A DNA stretch of 64,000 bases from Eonycteris spelaea (taxonomy: Eukaryota; Chordata; Mammalia; Chiroptera; Pteropodidae): the NCBI GenBank assembly GCA_003508835.1, contig PUFA01000203.1, positions 526,501-590,500 on the forward strand, written 5' to 3'. Position numbers and translations under genes: made by a program. Position 1 is the stretch's first letter; each line of letters starts with the position of its first letter. Of the stretch, positions 12,101 through 25,029 are shown piece after piece. Under the pieces are notes generated by a model. The model was not told the origin of the DNA. It did not search any database and saw nothing but the letters and a program-made list of their open reading frames with translations.

Positions 12101-13418
12101 GTCAGGATCCCCAGCAATAAGCCTGCACAGAAGTCGGAGGGCAGCCTGAGCACGCCCGGCAGACTGGCCACCGCGGGCGGCGGGCTGCTGCCGGCCGCCT
12201 GGGGCTCAGGGCCTGCGCCCCGCCCAGTGGCCGTGTGGCCCGAGGACGTCTCCGGGCTGTTCCGGATGAAGTCGACATGCGCCCAGCACGTAAGTGTCGG
12301 CTGTGGTGGGGGGGGGGGGGGGGGGGTGTGCCGGGCGAGGAGGCAGCGGCCGGCAGGGGACAAGTGGGGCGTGGCTCACCTGAGGCCGCGACGGAGATGA
12401 GCTGGCTCTTTTCCAGCGTGGGGCCCACTTCACCCAGGTCACGCTCTGGCCCACCGTCATCATGACCTGAGGAACAAGGCCCACTGTGGGTGCGGCCTGG
12501 CCACGTGGGGCCTCGTCCGCTCACACCAGAGAGGCCCGGTACCTGGGCGACGCCTTGCACAATCCGAAGGGCACAGAGCAAGGCCATCCCGGCATCGGCC
12601 GCCAGCGGGATGAGGAGGTTGAGGACGGAGGAGGTGAGCATGGCCACGCTGACCGGGTACTTGACCCCACACACTCCAACCAGGAAGCCGCTAGGGATGG
12701 AGGCCAAGAAGGAGCCGGCGCTGAGGGCGCTGAGGAGGAACCCCTGGGCCTCGGGGCTCCAGTCGTACACGGGCGCCTGCAGGCAGAGAGGGCCCGTGGC
12801 TCGTCCTCCGGGACGGACCCGAGAGGCGGCTCCCCAACCCCCCCAGTCTGCCGTGTTGTTAGGAAAACCTAAACGCGTGCCCACGTCCTCTTTCTCCTCG
12901 TATGGCTTCCCCAGCCACGTGAGCAACCAAGCAGCGCGTGTGCAACGAGCTGGCGAGGGCGAAGTCCGCACAGCGGAAGGCGCCGCGGGGGGCGAGGGGC
13001 GGAGATGCTGAGGGGCGCGAGGAGGCAGGCAGAGCCCCGCCCCCCGCGCTCCAGGCGGAACTCATCACCGCAGGTGCAGAGTTCCCGGCCACGCGCTGGG
13101 CTCTGCTCCCGGCTTCGTCCTCGGTCAGGGCCATGGACGTGGAGGCTCCGCCGCCCTCCCGGCGCTCGGTTCCTCCAGCACAGTCGACACTCGCGAAGAC
13201 CCTTTGGATCAAGTCAGGCGAGTCAGAGGGCGGGCGGCCTGGTCACACTCACCAGCGCCTCCGGCTCTTTCACCGTGCCGTTGCTGCTGTCCTGGCCGGG
13301 CAGCATGGTGACGTTCACCATGGCGGGGATGGCGATGTTCAGGTTCATCTGCTGGGTGCCGATCAAGATATTACAGACGTGAAAGAGGACAGCCAGCCCG
13401 TGTCGCACGAGCACAAGC
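6174..13418 (-). CDS. SLC17A4: SLC17A4, nearly complete, first coding exon not found
   Basis: Ten exons on the minus strand: 13418-13253, 12776-12543, 12466-12380, 12122-12036, 10455-10338, 10238-10077, 8665-8534, 8456-8309, 7538-7449 and 6309-6174. They encode an MFS anion transporter of the intestinal Na/phosphate-cotransporter-homologue type. Diagnostic stretches are GTQQMNLNIAIPAMVNVT, APVYDWSPEAQGFLLSALS, ALRIVQGVAQ, FLCQTLGWPSLFYIFG and GWRNTFLLSAVVSVAGMLFY. The first extracellular loop keeps N-glycosylation sequons NVT and NGT and is shorter than the human loop as I recall it. Five exons contain one frame break each (near 12415, 10390, 8590, 7515 and 6195). Each is required by exon phase, and none is accompanied by a stop in the homologous frame. 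With the last one allowed for, the protein would end in T-R-L at 6174, like SLC17A1. Identity rests on sequence and on its place between SLC17A1 and H2BC1. The initiator exon upstream of 13418 was not located. Confidence 0.85.
6560..7300. other. CpG- and GC-rich block in the last SLC17A4 intron
   Basis: This part of the 6310-7448 intron is extremely GC- and CpG-rich and gives long open frames in several phases on both strands. None shows a recognisable domain or splice-consistent homology. It has CpG-island composition, but no transcript start can be assigned. Confidence 0.45.
7603..7678. repeat. 38-bp tandem duplication
   Basis: Two adjacent near-identical 38-bp units (7603-7640 and 7641-7678), each starting 'tggacttgggcacctctggc'. 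They lie in the SLC17A4 intron between exons 8456-8309 and 7538-7449. Confidence 0.9.
11477..11499 (+). repeat. Short GGGGCC hexanucleotide tract
   Basis: About four GGGGCC-type units lie in the SLC17A4 intron between exons 12122-12036 and 10455-10338. The tract is G-rich on the plus strand, so on the C-rich side of the transcribed gene. Confidence 0.85.
12308..12326 (+). repeat. Poly-G run of 19 bases
   Basis: An uninterrupted G homopolymer in the SLC17A4 intron between exons 12466-12380 and 12122-12036. Its exact length is likely to be unreliable in any assembly. Confidence 0.85.
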
Positions 13419-14459
13419 CTGAGAGGATAGGGCACAGAGAGGCTTGTCATCGGGTCCCCGCACCCCCAAGTCTGGGGGAGGGGAGACTGCAGCCTGCTGT
13501 GAGAGCAGGAGACTAGGGGCCACCTGGGCCTCGGGGGCCGACAACTCCCTCAGACCCGCTGCTCAAGCAGAGACTGGATAACCGTGCAGCAGTGGCCAAG
13601 CAAGCCCAGGATGGCGGGGTCCGTGTGGGGCTCTGGGGCGGAGACAGAAAGAAGTGGATTTAGGAAACTGGCTAGTTGGACAGCTGGAAGGCTAGACTGC
13701 ACAGCCCCACAGGGAAATGCCAGGGCAACAGGTGCTCACCGCCCTCGAGGCACGCGGGCGCCCCATTTCCTGGCTCCTGTGAGGGGGCGAAGGCCGTCGA
13801 GGGGCCAGCACAGCGCTGACACCCCCGCGGACTGCCAGGAGCCGACAGGCAGATCCCGCCCGTGTTCCGGCTTGGGGAGCATTCAGCTGAGCCCCTGCGC
13901 TCCCCCTAAGCACAGAGGTTTGCACCGGATCCTGCTCCGTGTCACGCGGACGCGGCATTGCCGCCATCCTCCTCCCAGCCAGGACAGGACGCTCGCCAGG
14001 CACCCGAGTCTCCTTCTCTGTCCCGAGGTGGAACGTCAGTTGTCTTCAGTTACATCCCACACAAGCCACTTTAAAGTACTTTACTGTTTCCATAATAGTC
14101 CTCTTCCTTATCGTTTTCACTTTCCCTTGAGTTTAGATAAGAAATGCCTCCCCCCCACACATACACATCATACACAAGTAATGGAGCAACAGGTGATGCA
14201 TGTTGCCGCTCGTAACATTTACGTCTTTCTCTCGTGTGACTTTATTCACTGGCAGGTTCTCGACAGTGTGCGTAGGCGGGGTAGGAGGGGCAGGGCCGCC
14301 GGGACCCGAATGGACTGCGCACGCTCTCCCGTGACACCTTGGGGCGCGCTGCTGGTCGTTGGGGGGCACCGTGCTTTTGCGGCGCTAAGCTAGTCCATCC
14401 CTATGTTTTTGCTGTAATTGAGATGGCGTGCATTTCGCAAAGTGTGTCGTCATCCCAGA

Positions 14460-14600
14460 GTCAGACACCTGGGTCGGCTCGAAGGCCGGGTGTGTCCCCG
14501 TGAGTTACTGAGCTCCCTGTGGCCTGTCTCAACTGCAAAGTGACAATAATGGAGCCTGCCTCAAGGTGTGTGATGAGAGTTCATCATAATTATCATTAAC
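14460..14600 (-). repeat. MIR SINE fragment, minus strand
   Basis: The segment around 'gcaaagtgacaataatggag' matches the reverse complement of the MIR 3' region in a diverged form. The edges are approximate. Confidence 0.45.
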
Positions 14601-16259
14601 AACATCTCACCGCCCTTACGTTCTCGGAATGAGCCCTTCTGCTAGGCTGTTGGGATGAAAACACTCGATTCCTTTGCTGGTACTTTAGCACATGTTTCGT
14701 TAGCATTTGTGATTGAGCTTAGCGTGTCGTTCGTGAACGGTAGCTAGTAGAGGAAGAAACTTTCAAGCTTTCCATCGCTATCCGTGACCTAAAACACTTT
14801 AGGTACAGAGCTTTCTCTTAATGCCCTTTTTAGACAATTTTGGACTCACAGAACTGAGTTCCTATGTGTTCCACACCGTCTCCCTTCAATTAACGTCTTG
14901 AGAATTCAGCTCCGACGGCTGCCCCCAACCTGGGGGGCAGCAAAGCGAGGAGTCAGCTCAGTCCCAGCGGCTCTGGGGCAACTCCAATGGACTGCGCCCA
15001 TGTGCAATTATTAGCTAAAGTCCATCCTTTATTCCGACATGTTCACCTGATGGCCCCTTTCCATCCCAGAACCCCACGTGGGGCACCACAGTCCTTTTAA
15101 TAGTCCCGTAGCCTTCAGATTCCATGAGAGCGCCTCAGACTTTTTTGGAGGTGATGGCCTTGACAGTTTTGAAGAGTACCAGGTATTTTAGAGCGTGCCT
15201 CCCCTGGGATTCTTCCTGCATTTTCCTCACAATGAGACCAAGGCCACGTGTGTTTGCGAGGAAGACCACAGAGGTAAGTGGCCGCTGTCAGCACGCCGTC
15301 CACGATCGGTCAGGCTGCGACTGGCCTCTATCCCCGAGCCAGATCACGTTTGGGCCCTCGCACGTGCGGCCCACCCTTAGGGAGCGGGGGCTATGCTCCA
15401 GCTTCTCCAGCTGTTGACCACGTAAACCGTGTGGATTTCCTGTGCACAAGAAACAGGCATGTTCTGCCTCTGGAAACTCTTAACTTTTTTAGTGGAATTA
15501 GTAGGACTTTGTTTTAAAAGGCATAACTTTTTGACAATTTTCTCCACTTTTTACGTGTTATTTTTTTGACATCTACGATTTTTCTGAATTTAAATTTGTA
15601 AATTATATGGTTATAGAAATTCATAAGCTTTATTGACTTTACCCACAACTCACATCTCATGCATTTAAATGCTTCTCCCCCACACACCCAGGATTACGTG
15701 CGTTCACCTCTCTGCCTGATCCACCTGAGTGAATTGTGTGTTTTATCACTGCGAACGACATCCTCTTTAGCAAAGAATCAGCTCTTGAATGTACTTCTTG
15801 TTTCAAGTTCCTTCACGATTTGAGCTTACGTTGTTTCTCTGTCTTCGCTTTCACACGTGTGTTCCTTGACGTTGTGGCCTCAGTGAATTGGGCGCTTAGT
15901 TAAGTTGCTTTACTGAGCCTCATGCAGTCTCTGTTTTCTTCTGTCCTTCACGCCCATCACCTTTCGATCCGCAATTTGCCCCTCTGCGTTTCCCACAACT
16001 GTTCCAAACCTCAGCTCTAGGTCACTGATTCGGTTTCCTGTCACGACCATTTTTCTTGAGACCGCTAATTCCATTTTACTTCTAAAGGGACTTTTTCCCC
16101 CTCTTTAATGCCTTTCTCGCCTCTGTTGGGTTGTCCTTCTGTGCTTGCCCGTTGACCTACTTTATACACGCTAAGCTTGATTTTTTAATAGTTATTATTC
16201 TTGAGAGCTCGAAGAAATCAGAAATGAAACTATTCCATTTCCCCAGATAAAATGGGACA

Positions 16260-16449
16260 GCAGTGTAATTTCATGGTTAACGATCAAACAACTCTGCTTT
16301 GAATCCAGATGACGACTTTTTGTGTCTGAATGACTTAAACAAGCCAGGGAATACCTCTGTGCTTGAGATCTCACTCCTGTGAGACGCGGACCATGGCGGT
16401 AGCACCTCCTGTGAAGTGCCGTGAGGCGGGGACACTGAATGAGAGGCGA
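16260..16449 (-). repeat. MIR SINE fragment, minus strand
   Basis: It reads like a reverse-complemented MIR ('tgacttaaacaagccaggga' then 'acctctgtgcttgagatctc'), directly abutting an oppositely oriented MIR. It is diverged, with approximate edges. Confidence 0.5.
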
Positions 16450-16702
16450 TGGTGGCAGCTAACCTTCCTAGAGTCTTTACGAGGTGCTGGGCCTTGTTCC
16501 AAATGGTTCACATACCGTAACATCTAATCCCCAGGGAAATCCTGTGAGGCGGGTGTTACTGTCATCATCTCATTTTTACAAATAAGGAAACTGAGACAAA
16601 GTTTAAGGAACTTGCCTAAGATCACAGCCCATAAATGGAAAAATCAGGACTGCACAACACAGGCAGTCTGCCTGCTCGGCACTCCGTACCCAATACTGTG
16701 CC
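16450..16702 (+). repeat. MIR SINE, plus strand
   Basis: Nearly full-length old MIR, with the conserved core 'aaggaaactgagacaaagtt' followed by 'aaggaacttgcctaagatca' and 'ggcagtctgcctgct'. It forms a head-to-head pair with the preceding MIR fragment. Confidence 0.75.
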
Positions 16703-18149
16703 TTGGATATTCGTTATACAGAAATTCTCCGTGTTACCGATTTTGGGAGGGAAAAGAGTGAGGATAGGAGACCTTGGCCAGTGGTGTTGTCTGACAGACT
16801 CCTAGATACTCAGAAACAGAAGCAATCTCATCGGTTCATAAGTGAGGAAGATGAGGCAAGAGGAGGGTGCTCGTTCCAGGCCAAGGGGCTAAGCGCGCGC
16901 TGTGGGGCGAGTGGCCTGCACGCACCCCGGGCCTGCCTTGCTGGTGAAGGTCAGGAGAATCCTCCTTTTTAAAGACAAACTCACTTTCCAGCAGACCTAT
17001 TGGCTAAAACAACGAGTATTGCAAAGCATTCCATCTTGGTTAGTGTGTTTCTTTTGAAAGGCAGTATCTTATGAAATAGCTTATATTCTTAAGAAAATTA
17101 ATGACTAACATAGTTATGTCATCGCGAGTTTGGAGTGCAATACAGTGTTCAACAGTTTTCTCTGTGGCGTAGTACAGAAGAGCATGAAGTTGTAATGCAG
17201 GTAGGAGGGAGGAGGAACATGGACTCCTACAATGTAGAGGGAAAAAGCCCGCTCGCTCGGAGGCAGGTCTGGGTCTCGCACGAGCAGGGAGAGCGAAGGC
17301 CCGGACGCCACCTCAGAAAAGCAGAGGCTGCTTTCCACGCTCTCCACAGGGCATCTGGCCCCAGGTTTCTCCTCCATCTATCAATGAGCTCTCGATGCCT
17401 ACCTGTGTCATACACCTTCAGGATTTCTTGCAAGAAATGGAATAATTCTCAGTCAAAATCCTTTATGGCTATCTAGAACTTTTGGCGACTGGTGGCAGCA
17501 AGCAGACGTGTCCCCAAAAGGGAGGTCTGGGTGACAGACCCCAGCTTTAGCCACACCCGGCATGTGATTTTACCTTTCCTGGAGGTCGGCGTGGGAGCCG
17601 CGTGGGATTCGCCCTCATGGGACCTGTGTCCCGCCACAGCGCTGCCTCCTGCTCTAGCTGACATTGTGGCTCTCTCCTCCCAGGGTCTGGCGTTAACCTA
17701 CATAAAGAGAAGAATGCAGAAGCAAATACGGAGGAGGAGAGGGGTCCGACGTCGTGCAGGACGCTGCTCAGCTCTCTCTCAGAACCTGGGGGACACGTTG
17801 GGTGGTCAACGTGCTGGCGGGGTTCAGGAGGTGTGGCGCGCCATCCGGCCTCTATCATTGGCCAGTTGTGTGGCCCCGGGAAGGTGGCTTATCCTGGGTC
17901 CTGGCTGCTGCTTCTGCAAGAGGAGAGCCTGGCCCAGACGGCCTTCTGCGACCGCATTTCCCACAAATATCCTGCCGGGAAAGGACATGCTTCCTGCGCG
18001 CGTGCGCCACGCCGGCGGACGAGCCGGGCGGGAACGTCCCAGCAGGCACGAGCCCTGGGGACGGCTTTCCGAGGGTGGTGCCGATGCGACTCCTCGCCAC
18101 CCGGGCCTGTGGGTTCACTGACCCCTGCTCAGTCACTGGCTCGGTAAAC

Positions 18150-18640
18150 GTGTGTGCGGTGATGGAGCGGAGCGGCCTGGCCGCACCCTCAGCCCCTCCT
18201 CCTGCTGTCGCCGAGGTGCCCGCGCTCCGTGCGCCCCGTGCGCCCCAGCAACGCCTCCGGGAGGGCCCGATGTGGAGAGAGTGAGGACAGGTCGGGGAGC
18301 AGCAGTGACAGCGACGACACAGCGCGGCCCCGGGAACCGCCCGGGCAGAAGCAGCTGCGCGTGCGCAGAGGAGCCCGCGGGGCGCGCAGCTCGGCCTCAT
18401 GGGGAGGAGGAGGCCTTCGAGAGCCACGCCGGCTCAAATGCCGCCTTGGCGTGGCCTCTGCCCTGGCCACTTCCCCCACGCAAGCAGCAGCTGGCGGCTC
18501 CAGCACACGTCCCCGGCCCCGGGATCCCCCCCCCCCCCCCCCCGTCAACCGCTTCCCAAAGCTGGAGGGGGGACGGGGGTCTCGCTTTCTCTTGTTTTCC
18601 CCAAGTGTTTCAATAAATGCATAAATGCACTGCAACCGTC
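18150..18640 (+). other. GC-rich block with open frames and a polyadenylation signal
   Basis: A CpG-rich segment contains an open frame with a Ser/Asp-rich run (SEDRSGSSSDSDDTARP, near 18285-18335) and another with HGEEEAFESHAGSNAA (near 18400-18450). It then has an 18-base C run (18526-18543) and ends with AATAAA at 18612-18617. I do not recognise a gene. A decayed retrocopy or the 3' end of an unplaced transcript are possible, and chance GC-rich frames are equally likely. Confidence 0.25.
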
Positions 18641-20599
18641 TGATCTGTCTTGATTCATCCGATCTTTCAGCCCGAAGAAACCAGAGTTTGCAATTATAGT
18701 CTCACCTTAGATGTGATCACTGCTTTCTCAAACAATGATCATTAATGCAGCCACACAAACAAGCCCAATACATGAATCCTGAGCCGCAGGCCCTCTCGTC
18801 CTGTTCCCACACTTAAGTGATATTAACCCTGAAAGGCATAGTCTGGCATTGCTGGTCTGTCTCCAGATGCTTCAGAATTTGGGGCTCCTCTGCCGCTACC
18901 CCTTTGGATGATGTCATTCCCTAGAGTTCTGTTCCCTGAAGCTCTGGAGCTCTTGTTTCCTTCAGGAAAAGGTGACATCCTCTCTCACTATTTGGAATAC
19001 TCCATCCCCCTCCCCCACACTCTCTACCCCCGAAGGAAACGTTAAGCTGCTCTGTGTGGCCGAAAGACCCGTTCCCAGGATCTCGAAGGCGGGATATTGG
19101 GGCATGAAGGCTGACCTGAGGCAGGAGCGTGCTGGTCCTCGTCCCTTTCAAGCGAACGTCTCGGCTTTTCAGTATGTGCCGATGTCCAGGGGCTGAATGC
19201 CCCGAACCTTTCACCTTGTGTCACCAAGTGGGAAGATTTTATCGGCCCAGTGGTTTAATTTTTAACTGTCCTTTTATTGTTTAATTAATGAGCAGAGCAG
19301 GCTCATTAAATCTTCCTCATGCTTCATGCCCAGATGGGGTCACTTACATCCGCCCTGATCTCCCATCGGGATCGACGCCCCTTCCGATGGAGCCTGGGGC
19401 CCCAGGCACCTTGCCCACATGCTGCCGCCCGGGGGCCACTCAGAGTCAGTGCACTCTGCGAGTGGACGGGCTGTCTCTGCCTAGCGCCCTCTCCCCACTC
19501 TCCTCTGTACCAGGACTGGGCTTTCCACAGAGCTGAGACTTGATGTACCTCAGTTAACGTGAATGATTTTTTGTGGTTTTCTAATTACAGCTATTTGCAC
19601 AAAGACCATTGACTTTTTTTGTGAAAGCTGACAGCCAGCAAGTCTGCTGCTTTTTGTAGCAAAACGCTTTGGAAGATTCCTGCTCGCTTGTGATCTGTTT
19701 CTTCACGGTCAGTTCCCACTCACAGCCAGACGGCGCGTGGCAAAGCCCTCGCCCTCCTCCACGCCGGCAGCCGGGGTCACTCCCCCGGCCTCCCATCAGC
19801 GCACGGCCCGCCTCGTCTTCCCGAGTGCCCCGTTCCACCTGCTGGTCGCCCACCAGTCGGGTCTGCTTGTTCCCGTGCCTTACCGGCTGCCCATTCTGGA
19901 CCCCGCGGCCAAATCCTCATCTCTCCTCTCACCCCTGATGCCGTCCTGGGTCCTGTCCACATGGGACTCACCCCGGGTGAGCCCGTGCAGGCCCCCCTTC
20001 TGCCCTTCACCTCCCTCTGTGGTCGAGGCTGGGTTTCCAGCAAGTTCTCCAGATGCAAAGCCACAGCGGCTTCTCAGCCATCCAGGGAGCTACACGTGCG
20101 TCCCCATCCTCGGGTTTCCCTTCAGCCTTTGGGGGCAGCTGTCCCTGATCTCTGCTTTTCCTCTGCCGTCGAGAGTCATCGTTGCTTGTTATCGGCCAGC
20201 TCTTCTCTGTCTGGTCCCTGAGACAATTCTTTACATCAGACTGCCCTGCACAGATGCGAGCGTGCGCATTCTCGCTCCGATCGGATGGACAGACATAGAC
20301 TTGTCTCTCTGCGTACTCCTGAGCAGCAAACCTTTTGGATCATAGTTTGCCCTTGTGTGCTGCTTATTTAATGTTCTCCCAGACTTGAGTTCTAATACTT
20401 AATGTTAGGAAATCAGTCACTCATTCTGGACAGCTTTGAGCATGTCGTCTTTGTTGGGTTTCATCACACTATTATGTTGTCTACATAAATCGAAATGAAA
20501 TGTTTTTCTGGGTAATTTAACTGTGGTTCAGTTTTCTCTCTGTATTTCTCAGAATTTCTCTGCCTCCTTTTGGGCAAATGAAACCCACAGCTGCTATGC

Positions 20600-20665
20600 A
20601 CGCACACATGCGCACACACACATGCGCACACACACACACACACACAGACACAGAGACACACAGAG
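20600..20665. repeat. CA-rich microsatellite
   Basis: Interrupted (CA)n mixed with 'gcgcacacacacatgc' variants. Confidence 0.9.
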
Positions 20666-21249
20666 GACAGAGCACGGAAAGAGAGCACATGTGCTTAATT
20701 AACTTAAGGAACAATTAACTCAGAAACTCGCTTATTCTCAGCTATAAAATTGTCATTTCTTCTAATGTTAATCTTCTTAAAGATCTTTAGACTTTATGTT
20801 ACTACACACTTTTTTTGTCTCAAATCTCTGCAGCATTTGTATGTGTGTGATAATTAGTGGGCATGTGGATTACATTGTTTTACCTCTTGGCCTCATAGTT
20901 AAAAGAGAGCTTTTTTTTTTTTTTTCTTTTACAGTAGTGTATTTGGATTTCTGTTTTCAATTCTTTCTTTAGAAGTTTCTCTAAATAAACCAACTGCTTG
21001 GAAAATCCCTCGACTAACATCCGTGACTGTATTAAAAATATTATCAAATGATGATGCTGAAACCAACAGCAGTGAACATGTTTAGGTCACAGAGTCCAGC
21101 CTTTAACTAAGTGTTTCAATTGCTTTGGTCATCACATAGCTCACAAAGATTTAAAAAAAGTGTTTCAGTCGTGTCCTGGAGGCCCGCTTGTAAAGCAAAT
21201 TCCAGGAAAAAAGTTTCAAAGGACACTCTGCTTGAGGTAATTTAAAAAA

Positions 21250-21725
21250 ATGCATCTGGCCAAGCACAAATGATAGCTTACATAATAACAACGGTCACAG
21301 GATATTCAGTTTCTGCTTTTTTATTTTAAAGGTAACATCCCTGATGCACAATCAGATGTTTTACAAATCCTGGCTCTCCAACCGTGTGAGATCACCCAAC
21401 TATAGCAACAAACCACACGAGACGACGTCAGGAACTAACTCAAAGAGACTAAAGAAAACCATTAAAGCTCATGCAAGTACTAACCAGTCAGCTTTACCTG
21501 TGATGCCTAACCCCAAACCCTCAATCTTTGCCTTTAAAAACCCTTGATCAAAAACCATCCTGGAGTTTAGGTTTTAAGTAATAGCTCCCTGTCCTTCTGG
21601 CTTGGGGCCCTGCCAGTAAATGGCTCTAATTTCTCCACTGCAAAATTTGGTGTTTAGTGTTCCGCTCTGCTGCATGTTGAGTGGGCAGATTCTGTTTCTG
21701 TTGGATAATAGTTGTTACATAAAAT
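21250..21725 (+). mobile_element. Solo ERV1-type LTR, diverged
   Basis: The segment has an LTR-like order: a promoter-like 'ctttaaaaacccttgatc' near 21533, a degenerate polyadenylation region near 21615 ('ccagtaaatggct'), and a U5-like end around 'tgagtgggcagattctg'. I recognise the type from endogenous gammaretrovirus-like LTRs common in non-primate mammals. No internal gag, pol or env coding sequence is attached, so it is most simply a solo LTR. Exact ends and target duplications were not resolved. Confidence 0.5.
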
Positions 21726-21747
21726 GTCCTGGTTTTGCTAAACACTT

Positions 21748-22333
21748 GTTTTTGTGTTGTATTATTTGTTTGTTTGTTTTTCAGTAAAGCGTATGTATAT
21801 TTACACTGCGTGTTCACCTCCCAGAGTTAGATTTCTTTCTGTCACCACATATTCGACCACCTTTACCCTGTCTACCTCCCTTTCGCCCCTCCCTCTGGTA
21901 ACCACTAGTCCATTGTCAATGTCCATGAGTCTCTGTTTGTTCTGTTCATTTGTTGCTTTTAAGTTTATATCCCACATATAAGTGATATCGTGTGATTTTC
22001 AACTTTTTCTGTCTAGCTTATTTCATTTAGCATGATTATCTCGAGATCCATCCATGTTGTCACAAATGGCAGTATTTCATCTCTTCTGACAGCTGAGTCA
22101 TAGTCAATTGTATATATGTACCACAGTTTCTTTATCCAATCATCTATCATAGGACACTTCTGTTGTTTCCACATCCTGCCCACTGTGAATGATGCTGCTA
22201 TGCACATCAGTGTGCAAATATCTTTTCAGATATGGACTTTCAAGTCTTTGGGGTAAATACCCAGTAGAGAGATTGCTGGATCATATGGTAGATCAATTCT
22301 TAGTTTGTTGAGGAAACGCTATACTGTTTTTCA
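21748..22333 (-). mobile_element. 5'-truncated L1 insertion, minus strand, with target-site duplications
   Basis: The minus strand encodes the C-terminus of L1 ORF2 with segments such as WIKKLWYIYTIDYDSA and EILPFVTTWMDLE, followed by L1 3' UTR. The plus-strand start is T-rich, as expected for a reversed poly(A) tail. A 12-bp direct repeat, tgctaaacactt, flanks it at 21736-21747 and 22334-22345 and is best read as the target-site duplication. Stops and substitutions show that it is inactive. Confidence 0.8.
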
Positions 22334-24258
22334 TGCTAAACACTTATTAAATGTAAAATAGGTAATATTATACACATATGCCCTTACGGAAAATTTTGAC
22401 TTTAACATACTTTGGGTTGAGGCGTAGTACAAATATTACATTCACTTTGAAAACAAAAACTAAAATAAAACCAGCTATAAAATTTGGGAGGGAGAAAAAT
22501 GGAGGACATTTCAAAATAGACTGGGTATTAGGGAATTATTGTTGATTTTCATAGGTATGATAATGGCATCATGATTATACAAGAGATTATCCTTTTTTAG
22601 GAGGTGAAATTTAAGTAAATTTTCATGTGTGCAATATGATTGGGTGTTCATCATACTGTTCTTTCAAGTTTATGCTTTTAAATTTTAACAATGGTTGAAA
22701 ATTAGTAAAATAACAAGAATGATAGAATTGAAAAGAGGATATTATCGATAATGACATTTTCAGGGTAAATATAATTTGAGTCTACTCCTATTTGAAATTT
22801 CCATGTAAATTTTGTGTTCTGTATATGTCCAATTTTGTTTCCTGAAAAAAAAATAGACTAATTAATATTAAGTCAATATTAAAGTGCCTGGTATTTAAAA
22901 ATACAGCACCTCTTTGTTGAATAATGGACTTCAGGACATCGTAATAGAAGCCAATGATGTAAATTAATAATTTATTTACATGTAACTGAAATATTTATTG
23001 TACTGCCCTCAGTAACATGCTTTCTTCATTATATTTGGTCACATTTATTCAAAAATACAAAACTTTTTTCATAATTCAGAATCATTCCATTAGCTATAGA
23101 TTTACCTTTCCTTAAATGTCTAAGAGGCTATACACTTGGAAGTCTGATTTTTGAGATGGTAGCTCATCAATGACCTAATTTTTTTTCAATTTATGTTAGT
23201 CTTCACTGCTTTCTAGTTCAAATTAAGGAATTTATATTTTTTGAGAAACTCATTTCATCAGCATTGTTTTGTTAATATAGGTTTTTAAAAAATATATCAT
23301 TGTAATTTTAAAACACATCAATTCTAAAGTTTGTGTGTAATTGTATGGACACAAATATTAATTTTTAACTTTGCAAATGGTTAAAGAATTTTTGTAATTT
23401 GTTATAAATGTGCAGATTTTTGTTGTGCATTGTGGTTGGAGACTTTTTGATGGTTTCACTTTTGTACACAAATTCTGTATTTGGCCATTTTCCTGTTTTT
23501 CAGGTGTTTCTGTGGATGTTTACTCATGCCGAAGAATCAACAAAATATTTTGCTTCATTTTCAGTGGTTAAACCATCAAGAATTCAGTGCCTAATATTCC
23601 CGAATGATAGAAAGTTGCCTTATCACGAGTAATATTGATATTTTGCCATCAGAACGGTATTAGTCTTCTTTGAGAGGTAACCTACATACTAACAAACCTA
23701 TTATTCAACGCTACTGGTTTTCACATACTCAGGTGTCAAAAACACGTGCCTTTTCTTTGGCTTACTAGCATGTCGCGGGTACAGATATCACCATGAGGAA
23801 CCATCCTAGAATATTTGGAATGAAAGCCGCTGCTGGAAGGTGGCAGAGAAACGCGCGGCCTCAGAGCATGACCTGCCTCACTAGCTGCTTAGCTGACACC
23901 TTGGAGACGTGCATCTCCAAACGTGAGTCGAAAGCCGCAAGTTTGCCAATCTCAATTCTTTAGCCTCTAACCCCTAGTCTAATTCTATCCTTATTAAAAT
24001 ACAAACCCCAAGATAGGACTCCATTTTCATTTTTTATTGAAATTGTGTTGTCATGGCAGTCCTAGTGCAAGTTTGCATTTTTCCCCCAGGAGAATGGCAC
24101 TCTTGTCCAATTTCACCTTAATGTGAACTGCCTCAGAGGTGCCAGTCACCGGACCTATATTTGTCCTGTTGGTTTAAGAATTGCGGCCAATTAAACTCGC
24201 ATATTTGTTGCTACCTAATCAGTAGGTTCGCTTAAGCTCTTTCTCAGGAATTGTGAGT

Positions 24259-24274
24259 GGCTCTTAAAAGAGCC
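24259..24274 (-). terminator. Histone 3' stem-loop of H2A copy 1
   Basis: On the minus strand GGCTCT-TTTA-AGAGCC forms the 6-bp stem and 4-nt loop bound by SLBP in replication-dependent histone mRNAs. It lies about 60 nt after the H2A stop, in the expected position. Confidence 0.9.
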
Positions 24275-24335
24275 TTTGGGTCCTGTTTTTCTTTCTAATC
24301 GTTGAGGTCACTGACGGGGCTTCGATACCTGGAGA

Positions 24336-25029
<694 letters not shown>

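Larger units (their letters stand above)
13419..24258. other. Gene-poor interval between SLC17A4 and the histone pair
   Basis: This should contain the 5' end and promoter of SLC17A4, but no exon with the expected N-terminal homology and a matching donor phase was found. It holds MIR fragments (14.4-16.7 kb), a GC-rich block near 18.2-18.6 kb, a CA repeat, a solo LTR and an L1 insertion. From about 20.3 to 24.2 kb it is AT-rich, and apart from the listed elements I see nothing there. Confidence 0.6.

Noticed and set aside
12102..12971. A single 289-codon frame on the minus strand across SLC17A4 exons
   Set aside because: It runs through one true exon (12543-12776) and then through introns and out of frame across others. 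The splice-consistent exon model explains the homology.
21474..21492. 'caagtactaaccag' similar to the 5S C-box complement
   Set aside because: The match is about 14 bases inside an LTR, without the rest of 5S, so it is chance similarity.
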